Positions 53,818 to 61,309 of a stretch of 64,000 nucleotides of DNA are shown here, one piece after another (position 1 is the stretch's first letter; each line of letters opens with the position of its first letter). The stretch comes from Roseomonas nitratireducens (lineage in GTDB: Bacteria > Pseudomonadota > Alphaproteobacteria > Acetobacterales > Acetobacteraceae), in assembly GCF_017813355.1 (NCBI RefSeq), contig NZ_JAGIYZ010000004.1:149026-213025 (forward strand), in the 5' to 3' direction. A program made the translations under genes and the position numbers. A model generated the notes under the pieces. The model was not told the DNA's origin, made no database searches, and saw only the letters and a list, made by a program, of their open reading frames with translations.

Positions 53818-53908
53818 GGATGGGTGGCCGAGCGGTCGAAGGCGCGCGCCTGGAAAGTGCGTATACGTCAAAAGCGTATCGTGGGTTCGAATCCCACCCC
53901 ATCCGCCA
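53818..53908 (+). tRNA. tRNA-Ser(GGA)
   Basis: The sequence folds as a serine tRNA: acceptor stem GGATGGG/CCCATCC, D-arm TGGCCGAGC, anticodon GGA at 53852-53854 in CCTGGAAAG, a long variable arm (ATACG/CGTAT), T-arm GTGGG-TTCGAAT-CCCAC, discriminator G and encoded CCA (53906-53908). It reads UCC/UCU codons. It lies next to an integrase, and its 3' end is the probable attachment site. Confidence 0.95.
53881..53908. other. Presumed attachment site (attL) at tRNA-Ser 3' end
   Basis: The T-arm and acceptor 3' part of tRNA-Ser lies 178 bp before a tyrosine recombinase reading away from it. Such recombinases usually target tRNA 3' ends. The tRNA stays intact, as expected. The exact core is inferred; the second copy was not found in the window. 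Confidence 0.55.
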
Positions 53909-54085
53909 GGGCAGCCCGCACCGGGCATTCCATCCGCCGCACTTGAGCCCCAACCCCTTGAGAATGAACCTGTTGGCCGGGCGCCATCCCACACGGCGCC
54001 GCACCTAGCCGCGCGCCCGGATGTAGGGAGGCTCGGAGGGTTCGGCGGATATGTGGGCGGGCGCCGGGCAACCGGAGAACCACCT

Positions 54086-55297
54086 ATGGCAACCACCCTG
54101 AACCGGCTGGCGGCGAAGTCGCTCGTCAGCCTCCCCGCCGGCAAGCACCACGACGGCGGCGGCCTCTACCTCGAAGTCCGCGGCGCGTCGCGCGCCTTCC
54201 TGTTCCGCTACACGCTGGACGGCCGCGCGCGCTGGATGGGCCTCGGACCCTTCCCCGACATCTCCCTCGCTCGAGCGCGCGAACTCGCCGCCGAGGCGCG
54301 CGGGCTGGTCGCGGAGCGCAAGGATCCGATCGAAGCGCGCGCAGCCTCGCGGCAGGCGCAGCAGCGGGCGGCGCGCTCGGTGGGCGATGCGGCCGAGGCC
54401 TACGTCGCGGCGCGGGCTCCGTCCTGGCGGCCGCGCATGCTCGCCGCCGTGAAGGGGCTGGTCCTGCTCTACGACCGCCCGGCAGGCGAGGCGGGGCCGT
54501 TGGCTGACTTGCCCATCGCTTCCGTGGGGAGCGAGGCGGTCGCCGCATGGCTGACGCCGATCTGGCACGCCACGCCGGCGAGGGGCGCGAAGGTGCGCGG
54601 GCTGCTGGAACAGATCATCGCGCACGCTGAGGCAGCGGGGTGGCGGGACGAAGCGCGGGCGAACCCGGCTGCATGGTCGCGGCTGAAGGCGGTGCTGCCG
54701 CCGGCCCGGAAGGTGCGGCCCGTGGTGCATCACCGCGCCCTGGACGCTTCGGACATGCCTGCGCTTTGGCAGGCGCTGGAGGGGCGCACGGGCGCGGCGG
54801 TGGAGGCCCTGCGGCTGATCATGTTGACCGCCGTTCGGCACTCGGAGGCGACGTTGGCGGTCTGGAGTGAATTCACCCTGGATGGTGACGAGCCGATCTG
54901 GACGGTGCCGGCCGCGCGCATGAAGGCGGGGCGGCCGCATCGCGTGCCGCTGTCGCCGCAGGCTGTGGAGGTGCTGCGGCGGTTGCAGGCGGTGCGGCGC
55001 GGGCCGCTGGTCTTCCCGGGGCAGTCGGGCCGGAAGCCCATCGCGAACACGACCATCTCGGCGCTTCTGAAGCGGATGGGCGGCGACTGGCACAGCAAGG
55101 TCACGCCGCACGGCGCGCGCGCGACCTTGAGGTCATGGTGCGCATCGGTGGGCGTGCCGGCCGAGGTGGCCGAAATGTTGCTGGCGCACGCGCAGCCTTC
55201 GCTGACGCAGGCCTATCAGCGGGACACGCTGGACCGGCAGCGCCGCGAGGTTCTGTGCCGGTGGGCGGATCACGTGGCCGGGCCTGTCGGAGGCTGA
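54086..55297 (+). CDS. int: Tyrosine recombinase/integrase (DUF4102 arm-binding type)
   Basis: The 403-residue protein has an N-terminal arm-binding domain (HHDGGGLYLEVR, ARWMGLGPFPDISLARAR) typical of island and P4-type integrases, then a catalytic domain with R251, H342-x-x-R345, H368 and nucleophile Y377. It inserts and excises the element at tRNA-Ser. A GGAGAACC site precedes the ATG at 54086, and a terminator hairpin follows. Confidence 0.95.
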   Translation: MATTLNRLAAKSLVSLPAGKHHDGGGLYLEVRGASRAFLFRYTLDGRARWMGLGPFPDISLARARELAAEARGLVAERKDPIEARAASRQAQQRAARSVGDAAEAYVAARAPSWRPRMLAAVKGLVLLYDRPAGEAGPLADLPIASVGSEAVAAWLTPIWHATPARGAKVRGLLEQIIAHAEAAGWRDEARANPAAWSRLKAVLPPARKVRPVVHHRALDASDMPALWQALEGRTGAAVEALRLIMLTAVRHSEATLAVWSEFTLDGDEPIWTVPAARMKAGRPHRVPLSPQAVEVLRRLQAVRRGPLVFPGQSGRKPIANTTISALLKRMGGDWHSKVTPHGARATLRSWCASVGVPAEVAEMLLAHAQPSLTQAYQRDTLDRQRREVLCRWADHVAGPVGG

Positions 55298-55304
55298 GAC
55301 GGAA

Positions 55305-55330
55305 GCGGGCGGGGATCGCTCCCCGCCCGC
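55305..55330 (+). terminator. Terminator after integrase
   Basis: GCGGGCGGGGA (55305-55315) and TCCCCGCCCGC (55320-55330) form a perfect 11-bp stem with a TCGC loop, starting 7 bp after the integrase stop. Confidence 0.65.
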
Positions 55331-55540
55331 CCTTGGTCGGCTTGCCCTGCCACGACCGCCGGGCCTGTCCAGGCTGAACCCGGCCACTCCGCGACTTGTC
55401 GCCCCTAGCCTTGACCGCCTCGCCGTGACCTCTGCCGGGGGTGAGGCAACCCCGCGCAGGCCCCCCGAAGGGGTGGCGGCACCGTCACCAACGAGGGCGC
55501 CCGTGGCAACCCCCACGTGCTGACGCCGCGCTGCCCTGTG

Positions 55541-55797
55541 GCGCCGCCGCCGCCCTGCCGCCTGGGGGGCGCGCCTGGGGCCGCCTGGGGGCCTGCGGGC
55601 CTGCCCTGGGCCGCCACAGGGGCGCCGTTGCCGCCTGCGGCCGCCTGGGGCCTGCCGGCGGGGCCTGGGGCCGCCCTGGGGGCCTGCCGCGCAGGCTGGG
55701 CGCCGCGCCTACCTGGGGCCGCCTTGGGCGCCCCCTGCGGCCCTGCGGCGGGGGCCGCCGCCTGCCTGCGGCGCCCTGGCGCCCGCCCTGGGGCAAA
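55541..55797. repeat. GC low-complexity tract of degenerate CCTGGGG/GCCTGCGG units
   Basis: About 250 bp consist almost only of G and C with recurring short words (CCTGGGG, GGCCGCC, GCCTGCGG). The units are imperfect and no fixed period is visible by eye. It could be a degenerate repeat, a structured DNA site or slipped replication product. Confidence 0.6.
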
Positions 55798-55856
55798 AGC
55801 CCGTGTGCGCCTTGCGCATCTGAAATGGCGGGGCGGCGCTGCGCCGTGCGCGAGTG

Positions 55857-55886
55857 TGCGCGAAACTACGAAACGGATGCGCGAAA
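55857..55886. promoter_or_regulatory. Paired TGCGCGAAA direct repeats
   Basis: TGCGCGAAA occurs at 55857-55865 and 55878-55886, 21 bp apart, which is two helical turns. It lies about 110 bp before the excisionase-like gene, between the GC tract and that gene. It could be a regulator or excisionase binding site. Confidence 0.4.
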
Positions 55887-55992
55887 TCCGTTGAGCCCTC
55901 TTGGCGTGGTGTGGTGTGGCGGTGGGCGCCGCGCACCACCGCGCGGCACGCAACGCGGCCTGCGCGGCCCAACCCACGCGAACCACCACCCC

Positions 55993-56298
55993 ATGGAACT
56001 GATCAACGCGAACGCGCTGCGGCGTCTGATTCGCGAGGAACTGCGCAGCGCGCTCGCGGAGGCGCTGCCGCTCGTCGCTCCTGCGCAGCAGGCGACGCAG
56101 GCGCCCGAACAGCAGGCTTACACCGACCGTGATCTTTTGCGGCGCTGGCAGAGGTCGGCCACGTGGCTGAGGGACATTCGGAAGCAGGGCGGCATCAAGT
56201 CCACGAGGTTCGGCAGCAGATGGATCACCAGCGCGGCCGAGGTCGCCAGGGTTGAGGCCGAGGGCCTTCCGAAGCTGCGGCGGGAGCGCCGGGCATGA
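55993..56298 (+). CDS. Excisionase-like helix-turn-helix protein
   Basis: The 101-residue protein has a helical start (NALRRLIREELRSALAEAL) and a MerR/excisionase-like winged helix (YTDRDLLRRWQRSATWLRDIRKQGG; TRFGSRWITSAAEVARVEA). Such proteins bind att sites or promoters in mobile elements. Its stop overlaps the next gene's ATG (ATGA). No clear Shine-Dalgarno is seen upstream. Confidence 0.7.
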   Translation: MELINANALRRLIREELRSALAEALPLVAPAQQATQAPEQQAYTDRDLLRRWQRSATWLRDIRKQGGIKSTRFGSRWITSAAEVARVEAEGLPKLRRERRA

Positions 56299-56528
56299 GC
56301 GACACGCTGGCGGGCAAGAGCGCCACGAGCCGCGAGGGCTCCGCGCGCATCGCCGCGCAGATCGAGGCCTTCTGGCTGGAGCGCGGCTACGTGGTGAAGG
56401 CCGATGCGATGGCCACGGAGGGCGGCGTCTGGATCGTGCGCACGAACCTCGTCAACGGCCTGCCGCCGCCCGGCGCGCCCCGCGTTGAAGGCGCGCCGCG
56501 CGTGCCACCGCGCGGGTTGACCACCTGA
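56295..56528 (+). CDS. Small unknown protein of mobile elements
   Basis: The 77-residue protein (IAAQIEAFWLERGYVVKADAM; WIVRTNLVNGLPPPG) looks like small proteins seen in alphaproteobacterial phages and plasmids, of unknown role. It overlaps the excisionase-like gene by four bases and is probably co-translated. The C-terminus is Pro/Arg-rich. Confidence 0.6.
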   Translation: MSDTLAGKSATSREGSARIAAQIEAFWLERGYVVKADAMATEGGVWIVRTNLVNGLPPPGAPRVEGAPRVPPRGLTT

Positions 56529-56546
56529 AGGCGACCGGGTGAAGGT

Positions 56547-56585
56547 GGGGGGGAGGGGAGCGGCCTTTGCCGGCCGCCCCCCTCG
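56547..56585 (+). terminator. Possible terminator
   Basis: A G-run, GCGGCC (56560-56565), loop TTTGCC, GGCCGC (56572-56577) and a C-run form an imperfect but long GC hairpin 30 bp after the small gene. Confidence 0.4.
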
Positions 56586-56587
56586 CG

Positions 56588-56638
56588 GAGAACCACCGCA
56601 CTGACGCCGCCGGGCATGGCGGGATCATGGAGGTTCTC
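56588..56638 (+). promoter_or_regulatory. Hairpin hiding the next ribosome binding site
   Basis: GAGAACCACC (56588-56597) is complementary, with one mismatch, to GGAGGTTCTC (56629-56638), which contains the GGAGG ribosome site of the gene starting at 56640. Inside is a smaller hairpin CCGCC-GGGCAT-GGCGG (56607-56622). This fold would block translation unless opened. Confidence 0.5.
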
Positions 56639-56639
56639 T

Positions 56640-57005
56640 ATGAGCGCGACACAACCGCGCCCGACCAGCAATCTACAGACCCAGGACACCGACGTCGAGC
56701 ATGACGCGGATGGTCTGCGCGCGATGCGCCGTCTGCTCGGCGCGCTCGCGTCCGCAGTGATCCGAAAGCCGGGCCGCACGGCTGCAGACCTGCGCGCGCT
56801 GCGCTGGATGACCGGGTTCGTCGCGAACCTCGAGCGACACCATCGGGCGAGGCATCTGCGGGCGGCGTCGGGGCCGACTCGGCCGGCCGCGCTTGCGCCT
56901 CGCCGGCGCCGCGCGCGCCGCAAGGTGCCCGATCCGCCCGGCGATGAACCGGAGCCCAGGAACACGAAAGGCCGGGCGCCCTGGCAGGCGACCGGCCCTC
57001 CGTGA
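56640..57005 (+). CDS. Unknown basic protein
   Basis: The 121-residue protein has a helical centre (GLRAMRRLLGALASAVIRKPGRTAADLRALRWMTGFVANLERHHRAR region) and a very basic Arg/Pro-rich tail. No family is recognised. The basic tail could bind nucleic acid. A GGAGG site lies 6 bases before the ATG but inside a predicted hairpin. It ends 122 bp before the replication-initiator-like gene. Confidence 0.55.
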   Translation: MSATQPRPTSNLQTQDTDVEHDADGLRAMRRLLGALASAVIRKPGRTAADLRALRWMTGFVANLERHHRARHLRAASGPTRPAALAPRRRRARRKVPDPPGDEPEPRNTKGRAPWQATGPP

Positions 57006-57127
57006 AGTCCATGCTGCCGAGTTCTTCTCCAACCCGGCCGCTGTGCAGAATGCACCACCACAAGCAGCGCAAACGTAGGCGCGGTGGGCGTTCTGCACAA
57101 GCGGTCCTCAACACGAGGATCGACACA

Positions 57128-58318
57128 ATGTCGCACATCGAACCCATCAGCCGCCGCGATGCTGGCGGTAAGCGTGCCCTGGCCGCCTATCGCGACGCGC
57201 AGGATGCACCGCTCACGCTCGCGCAGTTCGCCGTCCTGAGCGTGCGCATCCGCTTCATGGACTTGGAGGCGCCGGGCATCACGTGGACAGCGCCGGACGT
57301 GATGCACGAGTGCAGCCACATCAAGGACGCCAAGACCATCCGGAAGGCCGACCGCGCGCTGATCGACATGGGCATCATGTCGCTGGACGAGGAAGCGGGG
57401 TTCTACCGCGTGGCGCGGTATCGCCTGCATCTGGATCGGCTCGCCGCGCTCGCTGCCGAGCGCCGCATGGCCTTTGAGGCGGCGAAGGGCACCAAGGCGA
57501 GGCCGGGGCGCAAGGCGAAATTGACCGGGGCTACGCCCCGCCCAATTGCGGAAATTGACCGGGGAATTTTCCCTAATTGGCAGGGGCTACGCCCCTACGA
57601 ACTGCCTACGGCAACTGCTGACGTCCGTCCTTCAGTAAGTGCTACGCACAATGCCGCACCTGCGGCGCGGCGCCGTGGGAGGGATGAAGGCCAGCAGGAT
57701 TCGCCACCGGCCAGGAAGGCGGGCGGCGTTCCGAAGCAGTGGGCGTGTCACCGCACCGGCTTCAAGGTGCCTCGCGAGGTGACGCCCACGACCTGGGCGG
57801 CAGCCCTGGCGCGCATGGCGCCCGAGGGCAAGCCGGTGAAGGCGCCGGCGGTGCGGTCCTGGCTGTCCGACCTCAATTCCACGATCCGCGCGGGGCGCGA
57901 CCCGAACCGCGTAGCCCTGAACGCCATCCGATGCGGCTTGCCGCGCCCGAACGCGGACAGGTTTCCGGGCTGGAAGGAGACGCTGGACCAGCAGCCGCCG
58001 CAGGCCATCGCCGGCACGCTGGCATTCCGGTTCGGCGCCTTCGATCAGGAGGTCGACCTTCTGGCGAAGGCGGTGGCGTCGCTGCTGGAGGAAGGGCACG
58101 ACCTGGAAGCAATCGAGTGCATCGCGGCCGAGGTGCAGAAGGCCGCCGATGCTGCTGATGCCGTAGTTGATCAGGGGCGGGCCGCCGTCCTCTGGCACAG
58201 CGTCAGGCACCACTACCGGCGCAGCGAGCAGCGCGCCGAGGCGTTCCAGACGGCGCAGGAAGTCGGCTTCGACACCAAGGGGCGGTTCCACCCGGATCAC
58301 CGCCCGATGGCGGTGTAG
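57128..58318 (+). CDS. Replication-initiator-like/winged-helix protein
   Basis: The 396-residue protein has an N-terminal winged-helix-like part (LTLAQFAVLSVRIRFMDL; APDVMHECSHIKDAKTIRKADRALIDMGIM; FYRVARYRL) as in phage or plasmid initiators and regulators. A low-complexity linker (about 115-195) is encoded by an AT-richer block with direct and inverted repeats. The C-terminal half (GFKVPREVTPTTWAAALARM onward) is unrecognised. Lambda O has its origin inside the gene in the same way, so a replication role is inferred. No helicase-loader or primase gene is adjacent. Confidence 0.55.
   Translation: MSHIEPISRRDAGGKRALAAYRDAQDAPLTLAQFAVLSVRIRFMDLEAPGITWTAPDVMHECSHIKDAKTIRKADRALIDMGIMSLDEEAGFYRVARYRLHLDRLAALAAERRMAFEAAKGTKARPGRKAKLTGATPRPIAEIDRGIFPNWQGLRPYELPTATADVRPSVSATHNAAPAARRRGRDEGQQDSPPARKAGGVPKQWACHRTGFKVPREVTPTTWAAALARMAPEGKPVKAPAVRSWLSDLNSTIRAGRDPNRVALNAIRCGLPRPNADRFPGWKETLDQQPPQAIAGTLAFRFGAFDQEVDLLAKAVASLLEEGHDLEAIECIAAEVQKAADAADAVVDQGRAAVLWHSVRHHYRRSEQRAEAFQTAQEVGFDTKGRFHPDHRPMAV
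57517..57595. other. Repeat block inside the initiator-like gene (candidate origin)
   Basis: GAAATTGACCGGGG occurs twice (57517-57530 and 57551-57564), GGGGCTACGCCCC twice (57527-57539 and 57583-57595), and CCAATT (57542) mirrors AATTGG (57575). The AT content is well above the surroundings. This is what a replication origin inside its initiator gene can look like; an inserted palindromic repeat is the alternative. Confidence 0.4.
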
Positions 58319-58363
58319 CGCCGCGCGCCAGCGCCAGGATCCCCACCGCCAGGAGAACCCGAC

Positions 58364-58996
58364 ATGCCCCACACCACCACGCCTCGGCGCCGCAATGGCG
58401 CGAAGTCCGCGCTTGCTGACGAGAAGGTCGCCGCCGCGCTGGACCGCCTGCGCGCGGCTGGCGCACCGATCACCAAGGCCGGCCTCGCCCGCGAGGCTGG
58501 CGTTCAACTCGAAACGGTGCAGCGGCGATGGGCTGCGATCACCGGCGTCGCGCCCGCCACGAAGGCGCCGCCGCCGCAGCCGTTGCAGGCCATGGAGCGG
58601 GTCAGGCTCGCGCACCTGCTGGCCGACGCGACCAGCCCATCCGCCTCCGATGCCGATGCGCTCGCTGCGGCGCGCGCGGCTGGGCGGTTGCTCTCGCGCC
58701 TGGGCCTGACGGCGGCCGATCTGCTGATGGTCGAGCAGTATCCCGAGCAGGAGGCGGTTCGGGCCGCCGCGCGGGCTGTCCGGCGTCGGGCCTGTGCGGT
58801 GATGGCGAGCCCGTCCTTTGCGCTCCTGACCGCGTGGCAGAAGGGGTTCACGTTCAGCCTGTCCGAATGGACTGCCACGGTGTCGCCGCGCCAGTGCGAG
58901 GCCCTTGCCGAGATCGAGGCCAAGATCGCGGCGGCCGATGCCGCTGGTCTGGCAATCGCGGGCCTGACGCAGGGCGGCGCCGACCAGTCGCCATGA
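58364..58996 (+). CDS. Unknown protein with helix-turn-helix-like start
   Basis: The 210-residue protein begins with a region resembling a winged helix (DEKVAAALDRLRAAGAPITKAGLAREAGVQLETVQRRW) and continues as an Ala-rich helical protein without known motifs. An AGGAGAACC site precedes the ATG. Its stop overlaps the next ATG (ATGA). It may regulate or act in DNA metabolism of the element; this is a guess. Confidence 0.55.
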   Translation: MPHTTTPRRRNGAKSALADEKVAAALDRLRAAGAPITKAGLAREAGVQLETVQRRWAAITGVAPATKAPPPQPLQAMERVRLAHLLADATSPSASDADALAAARAAGRLLSRLGLTAADLLMVEQYPEQEAVRAAARAVRRRACAVMASPSFALLTAWQKGFTFSLSEWTATVSPRQCEALAEIEAKIAAADAAGLAIAGLTQGGADQSP

Positions 58997-59208
58997 CCGC
59001 GCTGGGCCTCTTCGGCGCCGTTGCCGCCGATCCCGACAGCCAGGTGGTTCAGGACGACCTGCTGACGCCCCACGATCCGGCAGCGCGCTACGAGCACGCC
59101 TCGCTGCGCAGGATCGCGTTCGACCGCTGGGTGGCAGGCGGTCGGGAATGGCCGCCACCGGAGGGGCTTCTATCCGCCGTGATGGGCGCAGCCCTGGGGC
59201 GGCGATGA
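58993..59208 (+). CDS. Small unknown protein
   Basis: The 71-residue protein (DDLLTPHDPAARYEHASLRRIAFDRWVAGGREWPPPEGLL) is not recognised. Coupling to the previous gene by ATGA is the main support, with a normal codon pattern. It ends 208 bp before the HNH-helicase gene. Confidence 0.5.
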   Translation: MTALGLFGAVAADPDSQVVQDDLLTPHDPAARYEHASLRRIAFDRWVAGGREWPPPEGLLSAVMGAALGRR

Positions 59209-59272
59209 CGATGCCGGCGCAGATCGCACAGGCATCCGAATCACGCAGCGCGGCGCACTCCACGCGCGATGC

Positions 59273-59303
59273 AGAGCAACCGCGCAGTCCTGTCGGTTGC
59301 TCT
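59273..59303 (+). promoter_or_regulatory. Perfect 10-bp hairpin before HNH-helicase gene
   Basis: AGAGCAACCG (59273-59282) pairs perfectly with CGGTTGCTCT (59294-59303), 11-base loop, in the 208-bp gap. No T-run follows. It could be a terminator for the upstream genes, an operator or a leader RNA structure for the helicase gene. Confidence 0.45.
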
Positions 59304-59416
59304 CTCGATTGGTGTGGAAGGGGCGCCCGGTCCCTGTGAAACGGGGCGCAGGCCAAGGGCGGCACCACCCGCCCCCGGCCCGCTGATCAACAACGCTGCT
59401 TCAGGAGAGCATCGCC

Positions 59417-61309
59417 GTGACTGCCTTCGTCTTACCCGCGCGCGCGCAGATCGCGCCAGCGCCAGAACCACCACCGCCGCCTCGCCGGTTCACCGACGCG
59501 CAGCGCGCAGCACTCCGCATGCTCGCAGATGCGCGCTGCGAAGCCTGCGGCGCCCACGCGCCAGATGGGCACGCCGATCACGTGCATCCGCACGCCCTGG
59601 GCGGCCTGACCACCATGGGCAACGCGCAATGGCTCTGCGCCTCCTGCAACCTCGCCAAGGGCGCGCGGCCGGGCCTGGGCGCCAGGGGCCGCCATGTGCT
59701 GCCCAAGCCTGCCCACAACGGGGTGGGCCGCCGCCGCTGGCAGGGCGAGTTCCTGCCGGCCTTCCTGGCTGCCACGCGGGAGCCGGGCCGGCGCCGCTAC
59801 TTCCTGGGCGCGGCCGTGGGCAGCGGCAAGACCATCGCCGCGCTCCTGGCCTACCTCGCCGGCGACTTCGACATGATCGTGGTGCTGACGCCCAAGACCG
59901 GCATTCGCGGGTCCTGGACCTCGGACGCCGCCAAGGTCGGTATCCGCCTCCAGACCGTGATGGGCAGCATGTCCATTGAGGACGGCCGGCGCGTCATGCC
60001 GCACGGCTACGTGCTGACGGCGCAGATGATCCCCTCGGTCGCCGCCTATCTCGACCGCCTGTGCCAGATGCACCGGGTTCTCGTGGTTGTGGACGAAGCG
60101 CACCACTTCGCCGCCGGGCTCGCATGGTCGGCCCAGGCTGACGCCGCGCTGGCGCACGCCGCCTTCTGGCTGCACGTCAGCGGCACGCCCTACCGCCACG
60201 ATGACCGGGAGATCGCCGGCCTCCGCTACGTCAGGCACGGCAACCGCGCCGAGGGCACGCCGGACTTCCGGCGCTCCTACGCGGAAACCCTGCGCGACGG
60301 GCTGGTCGCCCCGATCATCTGCCGCTTCCTCGGCGGCTCGGTGACGCGGGTGAACCTCAACGGCACGCGCGAAACCTATGACTACGCTGACGGCGACTAC
60401 ACGGCGCGCACCGGGCGGCCGCAGCGCCAGCGCATGGCCGAACGCCTGCGCCTGTCCACCCTGGCATCCGACGACTACCAGCACGCCGCACTGCGCGAGG
60501 CTGTGGGCGAACTGGACCGATATCGCCAGGACGGGCAGCCCTGGGGCGGGCTGCTGGTCTGCGCCACCATCCGGCAGGCGCAGGCGCTGCATCGCCACCT
60601 GACCGGCACCCTGGGGCAACCGGCGCTTCTGCTGGTCGATGAAGCGGACACCGAGGACGGCGTGGCGCGCTTCGAGGCTGACCACGGGCTCCGCTGGATT
60701 GTCTCGATCACCAAGGTCAGCGAGGGCGTGTCGGTCCCTCGGCTGCGGGTCGCGCTGATGCTGACCAACGTGACGGCGACGCAGACGCTCGAGCAGGTTC
60801 GCGGGCGTCTGGCGCGGCTGCTGAACGGGGTCGGCAGCCTGCGGCAGGAGGCCACGTTGTTCCTCATGGCCGATCCGCGGCTGATCGCCTTCGCCCGGCG
60901 GTCCAACGAAATGGTGCTGCATGAGGTTCCCTGGCTGGCGCCTGGGGATGGCGATGACCACGCGCGGGCGATGGCGCGGCTGCGGGCGGCGATGGCTGAC
61001 CGCCCCGAGGGCGATGCCGAGGCGCATGTCGGGCCGCACGATGACCCGGACATGCCGGCGCACATCCGGCGCCTGGGCGATGCTCTGCGGGACGAGGCGC
61101 AGTATCGGCCGATCCACCTTGGCGACTTCCGCCTCTACGCGCGGCCGGCCTTGGACGGCGCCGTGATCGGGTCGGAATTCGTGTCGGAAGATGAGTTCCT
61201 GGCGCTGCGCGAGCGGCTGGCGCAATTCGCCGATCCGTTCGTCGCCATGAGTGCGTCGCGGGAGTTACTGGAAGCCGCGCTGGATCTTGCCGAGGGAGTC
61301 GCGCCATGA
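59417..61309 (+). CDS. HNH endonuclease-SF2 helicase fusion
   Basis: The 630-residue protein has an N-terminal HNH domain with two zinc pairs (C41/C44 and C74/C77), the DHVHP catalytic segment (H55 region) and N69. A superfamily 2 helicase follows: Walker A GAAVGSGKT (131-139), DEAH (226-229), SGT (255-257) and motif VI QVRGRLAR (460-467). The last ~130 residues are unrecognised. This pairing suggests a DNA-cutting translocase, as in restriction, phage defence or replication. A CAGGAG site precedes the GTG at 59417. Its stop overlaps the repeat-protein gene (ATGA), so the two may act together. Confidence 0.85.
   Translation: MTAFVLPARAQIAPAPEPPPPPRRFTDAQRAALRMLADARCEACGAHAPDGHADHVHPHALGGLTTMGNAQWLCASCNLAKGARPGLGARGRHVLPKPAHNGVGRRRWQGEFLPAFLAATREPGRRRYFLGAAVGSGKTIAALLAYLAGDFDMIVVLTPKTGIRGSWTSDAAKVGIRLQTVMGSMSIEDGRRVMPHGYVLTAQMIPSVAAYLDRLCQMHRVLVVVDEAHHFAAGLAWSAQADAALAHAAFWLHVSGTPYRHDDREIAGLRYVRHGNRAEGTPDFRRSYAETLRDGLVAPIICRFLGGSVTRVNLNGTRETYDYADGDYTARTGRPQRQRMAERLRLSTLASDDYQHAALREAVGELDRYRQDGQPWGGLLVCATIRQAQALHRHLTGTLGQPALLLVDEADTEDGVARFEADHGLRWIVSITKVSEGVSVPRLRVALMLTNVTATQTLEQVRGRLARLLNGVGSLRQEATLFLMADPRLIAFARRSNEMVLHEVPWLAPGDGDDHARAMARLRAAMADRPEGDAEAHVGPHDDPDMPAHIRRLGDALRDEAQYRPIHLGDFRLYARPALDGAVIGSEFVSEDEFLALRERLAQFADPFVAMSASRELLEAALDLAEGVAP

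Larger units (their letters stand above)
55298..55992. other. 695-bp gap without a convincing gene
   Basis: The gap holds the int terminator, a GC-only low-complexity tract (55541-55797) and a control-like part (55850-55890) before the excisionase-like gene. Open frames exist in several phases through the tract but all give Ala/Pro/Gly/Arg runs and none has a ribosome site. Confidence 0.6.

Noticed and set aside
55405..55989. Minus-strand frame through the GC tract
   Set aside because: The product is Ala/Pro/Gly/Arg low complexity, no ribosome site, and all frames are open through this tract.
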